From NCBI GenBank assembly GCA_948470475.1, contig OX419336.1:26993005-27057004 (forward strand): DNA of 64,000 bases, given 5' to 3'. The position numbers and the translations under genes were made by a program. Below, piece after piece: positions 53,664 to 64,000 of the stretch (the stretch's first letter is position 1; each line of letters opens with the position of its first letter). Origin of the DNA: Galaxea fascicularis. Its lineage: Eukaryota; Cnidaria; Anthozoa; Scleractinia; Euphylliidae. The notes under the pieces were generated by a model. That model was not told where the DNA came from. It saw only the letters and a list, made by a program, of their open reading frames with translations, and did not search any database.

Positions 53664-55776
53664 GTGTTTCAGGTCTGCAAGAGGAATTTTGTTTTCTTTA
53701 TAACCTCTGATTTCGACTCCGAAGATCTCCCGTAAAAACGGAAGCTCTTACTTAATGGCAAACAGTCCCCGTGCGTCACGACTCTTGGGTTATAAATAAA
53801 CCAGCCAACAGAACATGTCGTAAATTGTATTTGAGGTTGAATCGGCACTCCATGCCAGTTGAATTTCTGTAAATACAGCTTAGTGGAAAGCCAGAGGCTA
53901 ACAATTTGTCTTACAGTAATGACCTCTTCAGATACGTACTTCGGATAAGCCATTGACCAAACTTCTTGTAATTTACTATATTTCTTTCTAAAAATTACTC
54001 TTACTGCATGCAGCTTTGCTTTATAGCCGCGCGCATATTTTACTGTTATTTTATCAGTGCTTAAAGGTTATCTCAGTTCGATGTGGTCTATTATTTCACT
54101 AGAGCTTAATTTCTTAAAGCGAGTAGGGATCAAATCTGGCTTAAAGCTGTAACCAGTGAACAGAGAAACGATTAGCTCCATAACGAAAAAACCTAAAATT
54201 TGCCATTCTCTCTCAGTATCAACTTAAGAAAATTGATTATGCTGGGGGAAAACGTCATTTAGAGATAAACATACATATACGAACTGCACATGCTCTCTAT
54301 CGCAATGTGTTGTTATTTTTTCTTGAAACATTTCCGACCGGCCGAAAAAAAAAAAACATTACAGTCCTTGTGCGTTGGTCACGGAGAAGCGCTATACGCA
54401 TGAAGAATTTGCTAATCAAACTAACTCGTCGAAGAGGTGAAAAAAAAAAACTACACCGTGGAAAGTTTGAACGCAGCCAGTGAAACCGGAGAAAAGCTGG
54501 ACTTAGACCTCTGTCCTAATGTTTTTTTCTTTATGCCGTAAATGTATTTTTAACAGTAAGAGAAACTATAGATGATTTGCAAATTGGCTTGGCAACACCG
54601 CCCCAATTTTAGTGAATAGAAGAGATTCCATCAGCCATTAACAATACGGTTCGCACCAAATTCATAGCCTTTCTTATAAAAAGTATTCTCAACACTACCA
54701 AGCCTATTAATTTTTGTTCCACTGAATAAAGTCTCTTTAAAGACTTCCTTCCATTTCTGTTTGCACCGTCTGCGATGACCTACATCGACGCATCGATGAC
54801 GTCATTGACTTTTTTTTAATCGGAAATGGTGGTGTTTAAATTCTTGAACCGTTCATTATTCCAAACCGGAATTTCGAAGACGTAGAACACAATCTTGCTG
54901 AAGGTTGTGACAAATTAGGAAAATTCGCCAGTAGCATGAAATATTTTGTTTCTGTATTGTGTTGAACTTGAAAAGTAGAGTATATTACCGGTGCGTTAGT
55001 TGAGTGAACACCTCAGAAGACGGGAAAAAGGGGTAAAAAGCTGTTACTTCTTTGTTTTTTCCGTGCTTTGACGTCATCTGTGATTACTGAACACATGCAC
55101 GCCAATAGGTGCACCAGATAATTATGTCGGTTCCAATATTATTGTTAAAATTAGCTCAATGCAGGATATGTGCCAAATATGAAACAAGTTAAGTTAGGTA
55201 ACCACCAAAGTACTTTGGCTCGCCTTTGGGCTCCCGGTATCTTATTGAATTGGTTTGAGCATCCTACTGTCGTTCGAAGGTAGTGTGTTTCTGTACTGCG
55301 GACCATGATTACCCCGATGCCAAAATCAGTAAATTGAGGACTTCCTCATAGCCGTTGTTGCGAGGAAAACGAGGTGAGACACAGTAAGTGCTCAGGTACC
55401 TAGGGCCCGGACCCAGGGAGGAATTATTCTTGCTTCTTTTAAATAATCCCTGGAGATGTCTATTCTGTAAGTAAGCCTTTGCTGATTAATTCCACAATTT
55501 ATTCAAATCTAATTAATTCCTCGTTCTCTTTTCATAGAGTTGCATTTGTGAAGTTTCTTTTATCATAAGTTAACGTGTAGTTTCAAGTTTTTACCCTGCA
55601 CTGAATATTCTATGCATATTTGTTATGGCAATGTTCGATGACATCATGGACTTACGCGTCCTGTTAGATTATGGATATTTTAAATTGCTTAAAACCTTCA
55701 CAGAAAATAGATTAGCTCAGATTTAACAGGATAATAAATTCAGTTGTTATATTTAAAGTTAAATAACGTTTCTTAC
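53664..55776. other. Intergenic or intron of the candidate gene at 55914
   Basis: No second exon with clear splice support was found. Poly-A runs near 54346 and 54440. Confidence 0.35.
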
Positions 55777-55914
55777 TCGGGCTTCCTGTGGAAGGCCCGA
55801 GTCCCGAGTCGTCCGTTCTTCTTTGTCGACGTTTTCCACAAAGTTCATTTCCGGTGTATTTGCGCAGGCGCGAAAAGTAAACGTCACAAGAGATTGCATC
55901 AAACGAGCCGCCAT
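55777..55914 (-). CDS. Candidate first coding exon with YY1/NRF1-like promoter context
   Basis: On the minus strand CCAAAATGGCGGCTC contains the start codon inside a YY1-type element (AANATGGCGGC). The 46 codons read MAARLMQSLVTFTFRACANT then PEMNFVENVDKEERTTRD and SGLPQEAR, ending at donor CGA|GTAAGA in phase 0. The N-terminus is basic/hydrophobic, like a mitochondrial targeting sequence. GCGCAGGCGCG at 55862-55872 is NRF1-like. YY1 plus NRF1 sites are frequent at animal housekeeping and mitochondrial-protein promoters. No downstream exon found, so the product is unknown. Confidence 0.35.
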
Positions 55915-55922
55915 TTTGGATT
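55860..55922. promoter_or_regulatory. CpG-rich promoter-like segment with NRF1-like and YY1-like sites
   Basis: TGCGCAGGCGCG (55861-55872) and GCCGCCATTTTGG (55907-55919) lie 35 bp apart in a CpG-rich patch within AT-rich surroundings. Confidence 0.4.
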
Positions 55923-56097
55923 TGTAAGAAGCCACGTCCCGCATGGAAGCGAAGATGCAAGTAACGTCTTTACTTTATGACTATTATGGTCATTATTACA
56001 TATATTTTCTATACTTTACTTCGTGGATTATCAGCTCTATCACGTTTTCCATGTAGTGTGTAAGGTTTATGTGTAAACAGTTCGCATGTTCAGTATA

Positions 56098-57195
56098 GCA
56101 TGAATGTTGTTTATCAACACAAGCAATGTCGAATCGCAATGTACCTAAAAAATGCGATGTAGGTCACTTATTAGAGAAGGCAATGCAAATTTCTGTACCA
56201 TGATGATCAATATGATACCTTGGTGCCGAAATAGAATAAAGAAAGGAATTCGTGTATTGTAACGACAACCGTGTTGATATGTGATTGCCACGTGGGTCCA
56301 GACGTCGGGATCGCGAGCCTACTAGAATACCTGTGTAAAGGGGAAAACGACTGTCACAGAAAGGCAGAAACTAAGTGTGATTTATCAGAGTTGCATTTTG
56401 AATCACTGCTGTCTCAAAATTGTATGTCGTTCATTTTAACAGTAAGACTTATTATTGCTGGCATTTATTATACTGATACTGATTTGATTGTCATGCTAGA
56501 GATGCATACGGTAAATACATAAAGCCATTCTCAGGGTACCTATGTGCTATTAAAAGTATCATCCATTCAAAACCTTTTTACAGTATCTTCCAAGTAGTAC
56601 ACCGAAGTGGTGCATGAGGTTTATGAACTCAAAGGATTGCATGAATGAATGAACTTGTGGGCAGTGACGGTGAAGTAGAAATTTAATTATAATTTTCGAA
56701 CAGTCAAATGCCACTTGGAAGCCCGAGTGAAGGCCAATATGGCCTCTAGTTTAGGAGATGAAGGGCAGTAGTTGTTATCCTGTTATCCTCCTCTCGGTAT
56801 CTGGTCTTTCAGTCTACTGGTCAGCCCACACATGTATTTTGTAAGATTTCTCGTCTATCAGTGACTGCGGATTGTCTAACTGGCTTAGTTTTCACGGTAA
56901 GCATGACTTGTTTGGAAATTCCTGCTGGGCATGGATTAGTGACCTCTATGAAACCACAGTTCAAGTGAAGCCATTTTTAAATAGTGTCTGTCGGAATTTC
57001 CACTGGAAGTTCGCTATATGTCGATATGTTTTGGTATTCCTAATTTTGCGATGTCTAGAATTATCGACGTTTTCACGGTCCGTAAACACAAAAATATCTG
57101 CAAATGGAGTAGCAGTCTGCGAAGTTTTGGTTTTTTTGTAATAACTTAGCTTTGGTAGCCGTTGTAGCATGTACAGGGGTCCGGGGGCATCCTTC
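56098..57195 (+). repeat. Diverged local duplication, copy 1
   Basis: Three blocks correspond in order to 57880-58340: TATCAACACAAGCAATGT with TGTACCTAAAAAATG (56112-56152), CGAACAGTCAAATGCCACTT with GGCCAATATGGCCTCTAG (56698-56752), and ATGTCTAGAATTATCGAC with GTAAACACAAAAA (57050-57090), then TTTGGTAGCCGTTGTAGC (57151-57168). The copy is longer because of extra material between the blocks. Confidence 0.6.
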
Positions 57196-57879
57196 CCCGG
57201 TAAAGTTTGGAATTTTCAGTCCTCGGAAACGCGATTTCCGGCATTCTGAGGCAAAGTCAGTGTGTTTTAATGTCTCAATTTTAAAGTTAAAATTATATTA
57301 TTTGTGCATTAAAATATTCTTCGGATCAAATTTTCATTTATAAAACTGTGATTAAAGTATACTGCAGTTTAACTTTTTTACGCGATGCTTTGCAGAAGCA
57401 TGAGAAAATAGACAATTAAAAGAACCACATTTCCAGCGACCCAAAATATTCAAATCTTTATTTATTTTTTAATCAGAAAACGATTTAGCCACATTGACAA
57501 GTGAAGAATTTGCTTTGTTATTTAAGATTTACTTATAGTTATTTTACATTTTTACAACTTTTTGACGTTAGGGGGTTCGATCGTCCTACTACATAACAAT
57601 TCACCTCTCGCTTATCGCGAGAGAAATAATGTTACTTTGTTTTGGGGCTTCTAGCCATTGCAAGCTCCATTTTACTATTTTTACTTCTCAAAGTTTAGAT
57701 TACCCCTTTTCATGTCAGTTTTTTAACTCATTCGACTTTTCCGTTAGTAATGTAGTAGCGTTGTTACACTTCGTACTCGGCTTCGCTTAGTTTTTGATGA
57801 GTTTTTCTTTCATGGTTTTTCAATCTAGGGTATTTTTCTTGTATTGTATTATTTTTATATGTGCAATGTTGTACCTTCG

Positions 57880-58340
57880 TATGTTGTACATGAATGTGTT
57901 ATTCAACACAAGTAACGTTGAATGTACTTGAAAAATGGAAAGTATGAGAGAAGGCTGAATGCAGTTGTCTCGGCCACGTGGTCAACATCATACCGCAGTG
58001 AAAATAAAATTTGAAAAGCAAATCAGATCTCGTTAACAGGCGAACGCTAAGTTTGTGTATTACAATTACAACCGTATATGTGAATCAGTAAAGAAGCAAA
58101 TTGCAATTTCCGAACTTAAACATCCATTTGCCACTTTGAAGGCCGAGTTAAGGCCATTCATGGTCTCTAGTTGCATGGGCAATGTCTAGAATTCTCGACT
58201 TTCCCTCGATTCGTAAACCCAAGTTACATATTCTCACATTGAGTATTTAGATGTGAAGTCTCAAGCTTGTGTTTAGATGAGTTGGCTGTGGTAGCCGTAG
58301 AAGCTGTAATTAACAGAGTCTATGCCACAAGCAGCAAAGC
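57880..58340 (+). repeat. Diverged local duplication, copy 2
   Basis: Matching blocks: TATTCAACACAAGTAACGTT with TGTACTTGAAAAATGG; CATTTGCCACTTTGAAGGCC with GGCCATTCATGGTCTCTAG; ATGTCTAGAATTCTCGAC with CGTAAACCCAAG; TGTGGTAGCCGTAGAAGC. More compact than copy 1. No ORF is conserved between the copies. Confidence 0.6.
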
Positions 58341-58503
58341 AGATAAAGCAAACGTAGACGAAACACGAATGTAGTTCACCATTGGGTACCTTGTAGGTTT
58401 ATAGCTAGGTCTATCTACCTTTTAAGTTTAACGTTATTTGTAGGAAACTGGCCTGTAAAACGACAGGAGCTTTAAGGGATGCTATTCGATTTGAAATGAT
58501 AAC

Positions 58504-58625
58504 GTAAAACTTGTCGGACTAAGGTCAATCGAAATGGAAATCTAATAAAATAAGGAATACGACTAAAACTTGTCGGGGTAAGGTCAATCGAAATGGAAAT
58601 CTAAGAAAATAAGGAATACGACTAA
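58504..58625. repeat. 60-bp tandem duplication
   Basis: TAAAACTTGTCGGACTAAGG ... AAGGAATACGAC at 58504 is repeated at 58564 with only a few differences (GGACT/GGGGT, AATAAA/AGAAAA). Confidence 0.85.
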
Positions 58626-59263
58626 GAAGTTAGCATGAATGATTCAGAATTAGAATTTTTTAAATCGGTGATACAATTTATTGTTTTCTGTGAAGCGTCT
58701 TTTATATTATAATATAACAGCCTTTCTTGCCTACAACGCTTCAGTTATATTCAATTCATTGTTACTATTAAATTTCTGATTCTATAGGACTAGCTTCCGT
58801 TTCACTAAGAAAACCAGCAGTCAGGCTTCTCTAAATTTCAAAGAAAATGTGCTATAATTTGTCATTTTATGATCAATATATATGTTTTGATGCAGATCGT
58901 GTATTGTAACTATGAATTTCTTCATCTAATGTAAAATAGTGAAATGATTTGGCAATTTTTTTTTTTGCTTTTCAAATTGAGTAGACAGAGATAAATATTT
59001 TGCAAAAAGAATGGGAAAAAAAGCTTTTTTACTTTTCAAGATAAAGAGAAAAACTATTTTTGAATCTCATTAACCCCTGACGGTCTTTTGACAAGTTCCT
59101 GTCATCTCCAATTAAAATTTACCGTCGGTTGTCACCTGTAATGCGAATGCGGTGTGATAGTTCATTTGAACGAAAGAGACGTACACGCGAACTGTTCTTG
59201 ATCCGGTTGTTTTTATCGCTAGTTGGCTTTTGATCTTGACAAGCTTAGCTTTTGAAGTTCTTA
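58626..59263. other. Intergenic, nothing recognised
   Basis: AT-rich DNA without recognised genes or repeats. Confidence 0.4.
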
Positions 59264-59443
59264 ATGTCCGGACGAAAACGCAAGAAAATGTCTTGTCCGT
59301 TTGCGTCTTCGAAGAAGCCGGCCGAAGACGCGAAAATCTGGAATCAAGGAATTTTGTGTGGAACGAGCAAGATCTTTGGCTCTGAGCGACCGTGGGTCGT
59401 CACGGTACTACAGCCAAGACGAATGGTTATTGGAGGACACTAG
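59264..59443 (+). CDS. Candidate short ORF, 59 aa, basic N-terminus
   Basis: Starts MSGRKRKKMSCPFASSKKPA, then EDAKIWNQGILCGTSKIFGS. Arg/Lys-rich start, like a nuclear localisation segment. The overlapping +1 frame is also open, so the true frame is uncertain. No family recognised. Confidence 0.22.
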   Translation: MSGRKRKKMSCPFASSKKPAEDAKIWNQGILCGTSKIFGSERPWVVTVLQPRRMVIGGH

Positions 59444-59661
59444 TCCCGCCAATAAAGCCCTTAGAGCAACCTGCAACAAGTGCTAGTCGCACGAAAATAT
59501 TGCTAGAGAACGAACTGGTTTTCGTGCCAGAATTGAAGACCTCTGTTTAATTCAAGTTGTCATAAGCCATTGTTGCTGCAAACTGACCCGTGCCGACATC
59601 TGTCAATGCGTCATTAAATCTTCTTACATGCTGGGATTTTTAACACCTTATCACAGAAATC

Positions 59662-59775
59662 TCATAAAACGTTTTTCGTCTTTTTCTCGATAACATAAAA
59701 CTGCATATAAGGGTGAACATTTTTAGCTCGTTTACGCGCGTCTTCCGACGGAATTAGCTGAAAATCGGCAGCCAT
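59662..59775 (-). CDS. Candidate short ORF, 37 aa
   Basis: The ATG at 59775 sits in AACATGGCTG (good animal start context). Encodes MAADFQLIPSEDARKRAKNV then HPYMQFYVIEKKTKNVL. Faces the ORF at 59264-59443. No family recognised; could be a first or last exon or transposon debris. Confidence 0.22.
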   Translation of the reverse strand: MAADFQLIPSEDARKRAKNVHPYMQFYVIEKKTKNVL

Positions 59776-59859
59776 GTTCAAGGATACTTTGTTCGAAAAA
59801 CCGTGTCGGGCTTTGTTTAATTTCGCTTCCGTTTCCGAGTTATGGACTCTTTTGTACAA

Positions 59860-61849
59860 AGGAACGTCCGCATGGACAATATCAAACTTTAGGAGGTTGT
59901 AAAAAAGAAACCAAACCGCATCTGGAAAATCGCAGACACGGTTTTTGAGGGTGATGTGTGAGAAAACATTTCCGATATTAATCGCGCCGATCCGATAATT
60001 TTCGCGCGGAAACGAACCAATATAAGCGAACCAATGTTTCTGCGCATTTCTTTTAATATCACTGCAACACTGACTTTTTAGAAAATTTCAGAGATATGAT
60101 TGTACTGTATAACTATTAAGCTTTCAGAAAATGTATAGGTTGATGGGGTTTTCTTTCAAAGCGTCAGCGTAAGGGCGCGATTTCCAAACACTGTCAATTC
60201 ACCTACCATGATACCTTAAGTACGAGTACGTGAACAGTGCTATTAAGTCGGCATTTAGTTCACTGACCAGGCTGAAAAGGAAATTATGTTCATGTGAAAA
60301 ACCTTAAACGGATTGAATACTTACTAAAAGAGTGAAACGTTAGAATGCATGTGAGTCGCATTAAACCTGAAAACCTTTCCCTTTGCTGAGAAATTGATAG
60401 GCTTGTAATTTTGGCTTGATATCTTTATGTGAACATTTACCACCACAAACTGAGAAGACAAAGAGAAGGCCGATATTCGATTCTCCTTAAAACTTCCGTT
60501 TCACAGCTGTTTCAAGGTCTGTTCAATTTTTGACCCAAGTTAATTTCAAGATATGAAAGCCTCTCTCTAATTTGCATAAGTTCAGGGTCAGTTCAGGTCT
60601 TACTCGTCGAGACTGTGGGTGGCAACTTATGTCGATCTCAAAAACCGATGTTTCTCCAAAAACGGAATTTCATTTGAGTCTGGCATCAATGCCAGATATC
60701 ACATGGGACATTGGAAAGTGGTCACCGAAGAAACATAGTGGGCAAAAGTGACACAACGTTTTAATATCTTTCAGGTCAACAAGATTACATTTGTGATCTA
60801 CTAAATGTGGCTGCGTATGCGGCGTTCTTCATTAAGTAATTAGTTGGAAGGATTTCAAAACACCGAATTAAAACGTTTTGGAAAACGATGAAAATCTGGA
60901 ATGTTTACCTTAAACAGGAGCTTTAGAATGTATTAAACGTTTTGTAATTGTTGGTAAAACCAGACATTGCTTTATCTACTGGCAAACCTTCACAAGTCAA
61001 AATTATACAGTTATACCAATATTTGGAAGTTATAGCTAAATGTCGGGACGTCTGCTTAATTACGACAGTCACAAACGTTCGGGATAATTTGGTCTCGCCA
61101 TACTGACGTCTCATTGTTTAACTGAGTATTCTACAAATTATCGGCATACTTAGTTGTTTATATGTGGTTCGCGTACTAGAACAACTGACATTAACTAGGC
61201 AATTGTTATTCGTGTTTTCCTTGAGTGATAAGCGCCTGATGTAGCTCTCAAAGTATGCTGTTAGAGTGAAGACGTAATCTGTTTGTAGTAAGACGGAAGA
61301 GCTAAAAGGCTCGATTGAGAGAGAGAATTGCATCGGAAATCCTTGCTTGAGGTAAGTCATTTGAGCTAAGCCAAGTATAAAACTCGATGGCAAAACCACG
61401 TTATATCATCGTTATGTATCTTGTTATGTATGTTGGTGTTACTATTAGTGTCAGCCTGATGTGGTGATCAACCCGTTACAGGCAGTTACTTGCAAAGTAA
61501 GGTTTTTGTATAAAAGGTTTCGATCTTCGTGGTTCGTGGATATTGTAAACAATGCTTGTTTAAAGCGAGAACAGGCACAGTAAGCTTCTTCATTTCTTTC
61601 TTCTTCTTCTTCTCAAGTCTCTGAACTAGTAGAGGCGCCTAGCTGTTCGTATCGCTCAAACAAAATAGCTCTAGTGCCTTTTTCGCCTGAACTACGTTCA
61701 ATTCCAAAAGGTTTTAAAAAGATACTGAGATATCAGGATAGAATCAAAAGTTCGAAGGAACGAAAATACTTTTAAATTTTAACGAAACACGTCTTCGTTA
61801 AGAATTAAAAGTGCTGTGTGTTGTGAAACACTCAGACATAAGTAAAATC
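59860..61849. other. Intergenic, nothing recognised
   Basis: No exon with splice support. A minus-strand frame at 61118-61399 is hydrophobic but has no recognisable motif. Confidence 0.35.
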
Positions 61850-61879
61850 ATGAACACCGCGAACGAGTACCGCTTGGCG
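61850..61879 (+). CDS. Candidate first coding exon (10 codons)
   Basis: AAAATCATGAACACC (A at -3) opens MNTANEYRLA, followed at once by a perfect donor GCG|GTAAGT in phase 0. If real, the gene continues to the right; no acceptor-bounded partner was identified before the window end. Confidence 0.25.
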
Positions 61880-62857
61880 GTAAGTAACTTAACTGTGCTG
61901 CTAAAGAGTGTTTAAAAAAAGACTACTTTCGAAGATAAATATTACTGCAGATTTAATTGAAAAGACAAAACTTTCGAGGTTAATAGTTGTTTATTGTATG
62001 GCTTTAAAAAAACAGCTAGAAGTTGTTTTGTTTCGCTTTTGTATAAATAGTAATCGGCCCTAAGGCATTACGGGAGAAGAATACCCTAGCACTTAGCCAG
62101 TCAGAGTGCTGGTTATATCGCTACAATCACCAGCTATATAATAAAGGAATAAGGATGTTGTGTGTTAGACTGGGGTATCCAGCTGAGAAACACGACTTAA
62201 ATTTCCCAAACTTAGTTGGATGCCTAGCTATTTTTTGTGGTTTCTAAGATGCGGTACGCACTAAGATGACAATAATCGCTTTTAAATGGAATCTGAATGT
62301 TGCGAGTTACTGGATATCCAGCTGAGATAGAGGACTAAACTCCTTTAATCGTAGCTGGATGCCAAGCCAGTTTTTGTTTGCTAAGAGGCTCTAGATCTGG
62401 CTCGTTATGATTTACTTTTGTCGCCATCGCATAGGATTAAATTAGATAGGCAGTTTTCATTTTCATTTCAATATTTTCAAAACTGGAGGTTTTCCCTTGT
62501 CATGGCAGCTCCTAATCAAAACTGTTCCTAACATCCCAGAACTTATTCACACATCTTCATTTTACCATCTTTGCGATGCGAAATGCTGATACTAACTTTT
62601 TGAGCATCGCTTCACTGTCGGTTTTTCCTTTCTTTTTTCGTCTCTTTTTCGTTTCTTTGTAGACTCTACCTGGTCCTGATTTCTCGCCTCGTCACGGCCG
62701 CGGTTAATTTTTTATAATGTTCAAAGTTACTTGTGAAATATTTCAGTTAATCAACGTTCGTGCGACGTATATTTAGTACAAATCTATTAGCGTTCTATCA
62801 CGAATGTTGGTCTCTGATTGGCTATGCTACTCGCTATCTATTTAACAAATCGAATGA
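61880..62857. other. Non-coding; weak duplicated motif
   Basis: GGTATCCAGCTGAGAAACAC...TGGATGCCTAGCTATTTTT (62174-62236) is loosely repeated as GGATATCCAGCTGAGATAGA...TGGATGCCAAGCCAGTTTTT (62313-62368), about 138 bp apart. No gene recognised. Confidence 0.4.
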
Positions 62858-62960
62858 CTCACGAGGCGCAGCCGAGTGAGTCCACAACAAATTTTGACCA
62901 CTGTGATGACGCATACCGATAAGAGTACAGACAACGCTAAACCGCATTCGATTTGTTTTT
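62858..62960 (+). repeat. Dispersed repeat headed by palindrome CTCACGAGGCGCAGCCGAGTGAG
   Basis: Head CTCACGAGGCGCAGCCGAGT followed by CCACAACAAATTTTGACCAC and TGTGATGACG. A second copy in the same direction is at 63695-63775, with its head in the inverse form (CTCACTCGGCTGCGCCTCGT). Confidence 0.6.
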
Positions 62961-63537
62961 TACCACAATACCAACGTCTAAGACAATGTTTTTTTCAGAG
63001 CGTGACCAAGATCGTGACACAAAGAACAAGCAAGCGTTGTCTATAACTTTCTCGCAATCTGATTGGTTTATTCTCCAAAATGAGCGTTTCTGATTGGCTA
63101 TTACAACAACAACAAAAAGCTACCACTAGATCTGAATCTAGCGAAGCGACCATATAACAGTTTATTAACGTTTATTCAGGAAAATGCAAGTTTCGAACAA
63201 CTTCAACTGTTCAGTTACTGCAAATATTCAAGCATGATTATAATGAATTTACGGCAAAACATACACATTGGCATTTGCAATTGTGCAGCCATGGAAGAAG
63301 CCATTTGGGAAGGCCAAAGCACCGGGGTTTGAGGCAGAGCACGAAATCGAACTCGAAGCTGGCGTCACTGGAACATGAACCCCTAACTAGAGCATTTGAG
63401 AGGATGTCGGAGCAGTTCTTCAACTGTTTTACAGATGGTCTTGAGTTATAACTTGATCTGCTTTGCTTGTTAGCACGGCCCGAGATGGACATGATGTGGC
63501 GTGAAGGAATGTTGGCGTTTGACTATTTGTGGACTCA

Positions 63538-63696
63538 GGGCCTGATTACATGAGCCGGGCTGGCCCGGTTAGCCGGGCTGCTTCTAACCGGGCTGGCCCG
63601 GTTGTCATGTAATCGCGAAGTTGATTTTTGTTGCGTTTAACAAACATGCCGAGATCCCGGCAAACTCAAACCAGCCCGGCTCATGTAATCAGGCCC
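63538..63696. repeat. MITE GGGCCTGATTACATGAGCC, 159 bp
   Basis: Terminal inverted repeats GGGCCTGATTACATGAGCCG and (inverted) the same from the right end CGGCTCATGTAATCAGGCCC. TCA flanks both sides (63535-63537, 63697-63699), a 3-bp duplication of the PIF/Harbinger type. The interior repeats CCGGGCTGGCCCGGTT. Confidence 0.8.
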
Positions 63697-63776
63697 TCAC
63701 TCGGCTGCGCCTCGTGAGTCGACAACATTTTGACCACTGTGATGACGAATATCGTTGTCCATAAGAGTACCTTAAA
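63697..63776 (+). repeat. Second copy of the dispersed repeat of 62858-62960
   Basis: TCACTCGGCTGCGCCTCGTG then GTCGACAACATTTTGACCAC and TGTGATGACGAATATCG, then ATAAGAGTACC, matching the first copy's ATAAGAGTACAG. Confidence 0.6.
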
Positions 63777-63790
63777 TAGCAATACGTCCA

Positions 63791-63836
<46 letters not shown>
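63791..63836. repeat. AT dinucleotide microsatellite
   Basis: Uninterrupted alternating TA run of about 44 bp. Confidence 0.95.
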
Positions 63837-63838
<2 letters not shown>

Positions 63839-64000
63839 GGATTTTTGAAAACAGGGTCGCAGGAAAGTTATACTAAGCCTTGTTTATTTTAGTACTGAAG
63901 TGTGTTTCCCCCTTCTATTCTTCTTGGTCTTTGCTTGTGCTGGGGGGAGCGACGATGGCAATTAGCTGATTAGTAAGAGAAAGTTAACATTGAAAGTTAG

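Noticed and set aside
61118..61399. Hydrophobic minus-strand frame, considered as a membrane-protein exon
   Set aside because: No conserved GPCR or channel motif and no paired splice sites.
1..64000. CRISPR arrays, bacterial operons, riboswitches
   Set aside because: Tandem repeats seen have no unique equal-length spacers, and the DNA is clearly animal nuclear sequence with introns.

Overview
The window is AT-rich animal nuclear DNA with introns and dense transposon debris. It looks like an anthozoan cnidarian, most likely a stony coral. That rests on split genes with GT..AG introns, single-coding-exon class A GPCRs, a tRNA-derived SINE, Penelope-like, LINE, pogo-like, hAT-like and Myb/SANT-bearing DNA elements, and many short palindromic elements. 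The species assignment is inference; no database search was possible.

Three genes are well supported. (1) A multi-exon minus-strand gene runs from 22645 down to at least 6583 and probably past the left edge. Eleven coding exons were assembled by eye, and every splice phase agrees. They encode a hydrophobic N-terminus, a C-type lectin domain, a PA14 domain, a GAIN-type region and the start of a GPS motif, the extracellular half of an adhesion-GPCR-like receptor. The seven-helix part was not found. (2) A class A GPCR (373 aa, plus strand, 30684-31805). (3) A second class A GPCR (405 aa, minus strand, 39765-40982). Both class A receptors have an intron just before the start codon and an uninterrupted coding exon. 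All three genes encode cell-surface receptors, but nothing shows that they work together.

Layout: 1-6500 is transposon-dominated (LINE tail, perfect-looking palindrome, a 1.4-kb duplicated pair with decayed ORFs, hAT-like and pogo-like elements). 6583-22645 is the lectin/PA14/GAIN gene, whose introns hold MITEs, a 43-bp minisatellite, a SINE and a Penelope tail. 22.6-30.6 kb is intergenic with a 3-unit satellite. 30.6-31.8 kb is GPCR 1. 33.7-38 kb is a cluster of DNA elements, including three tandem MITE copies and a Myb/SANT-like element. 39.8-41 kb is GPCR 2. 41-64 kb is mostly non-coding, with several TIR elements (one carrying a truncated RecQ-helicase-like fragment), a diverged local duplication at 56.1-58.3 kb, and weak gene candidates at 46.2, 49.1, 55.8, 59.3-59.8 and 61.85 kb.

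Exon models come from ORF continuity, splice consensus and phase only. Transcript data would be needed to confirm them.
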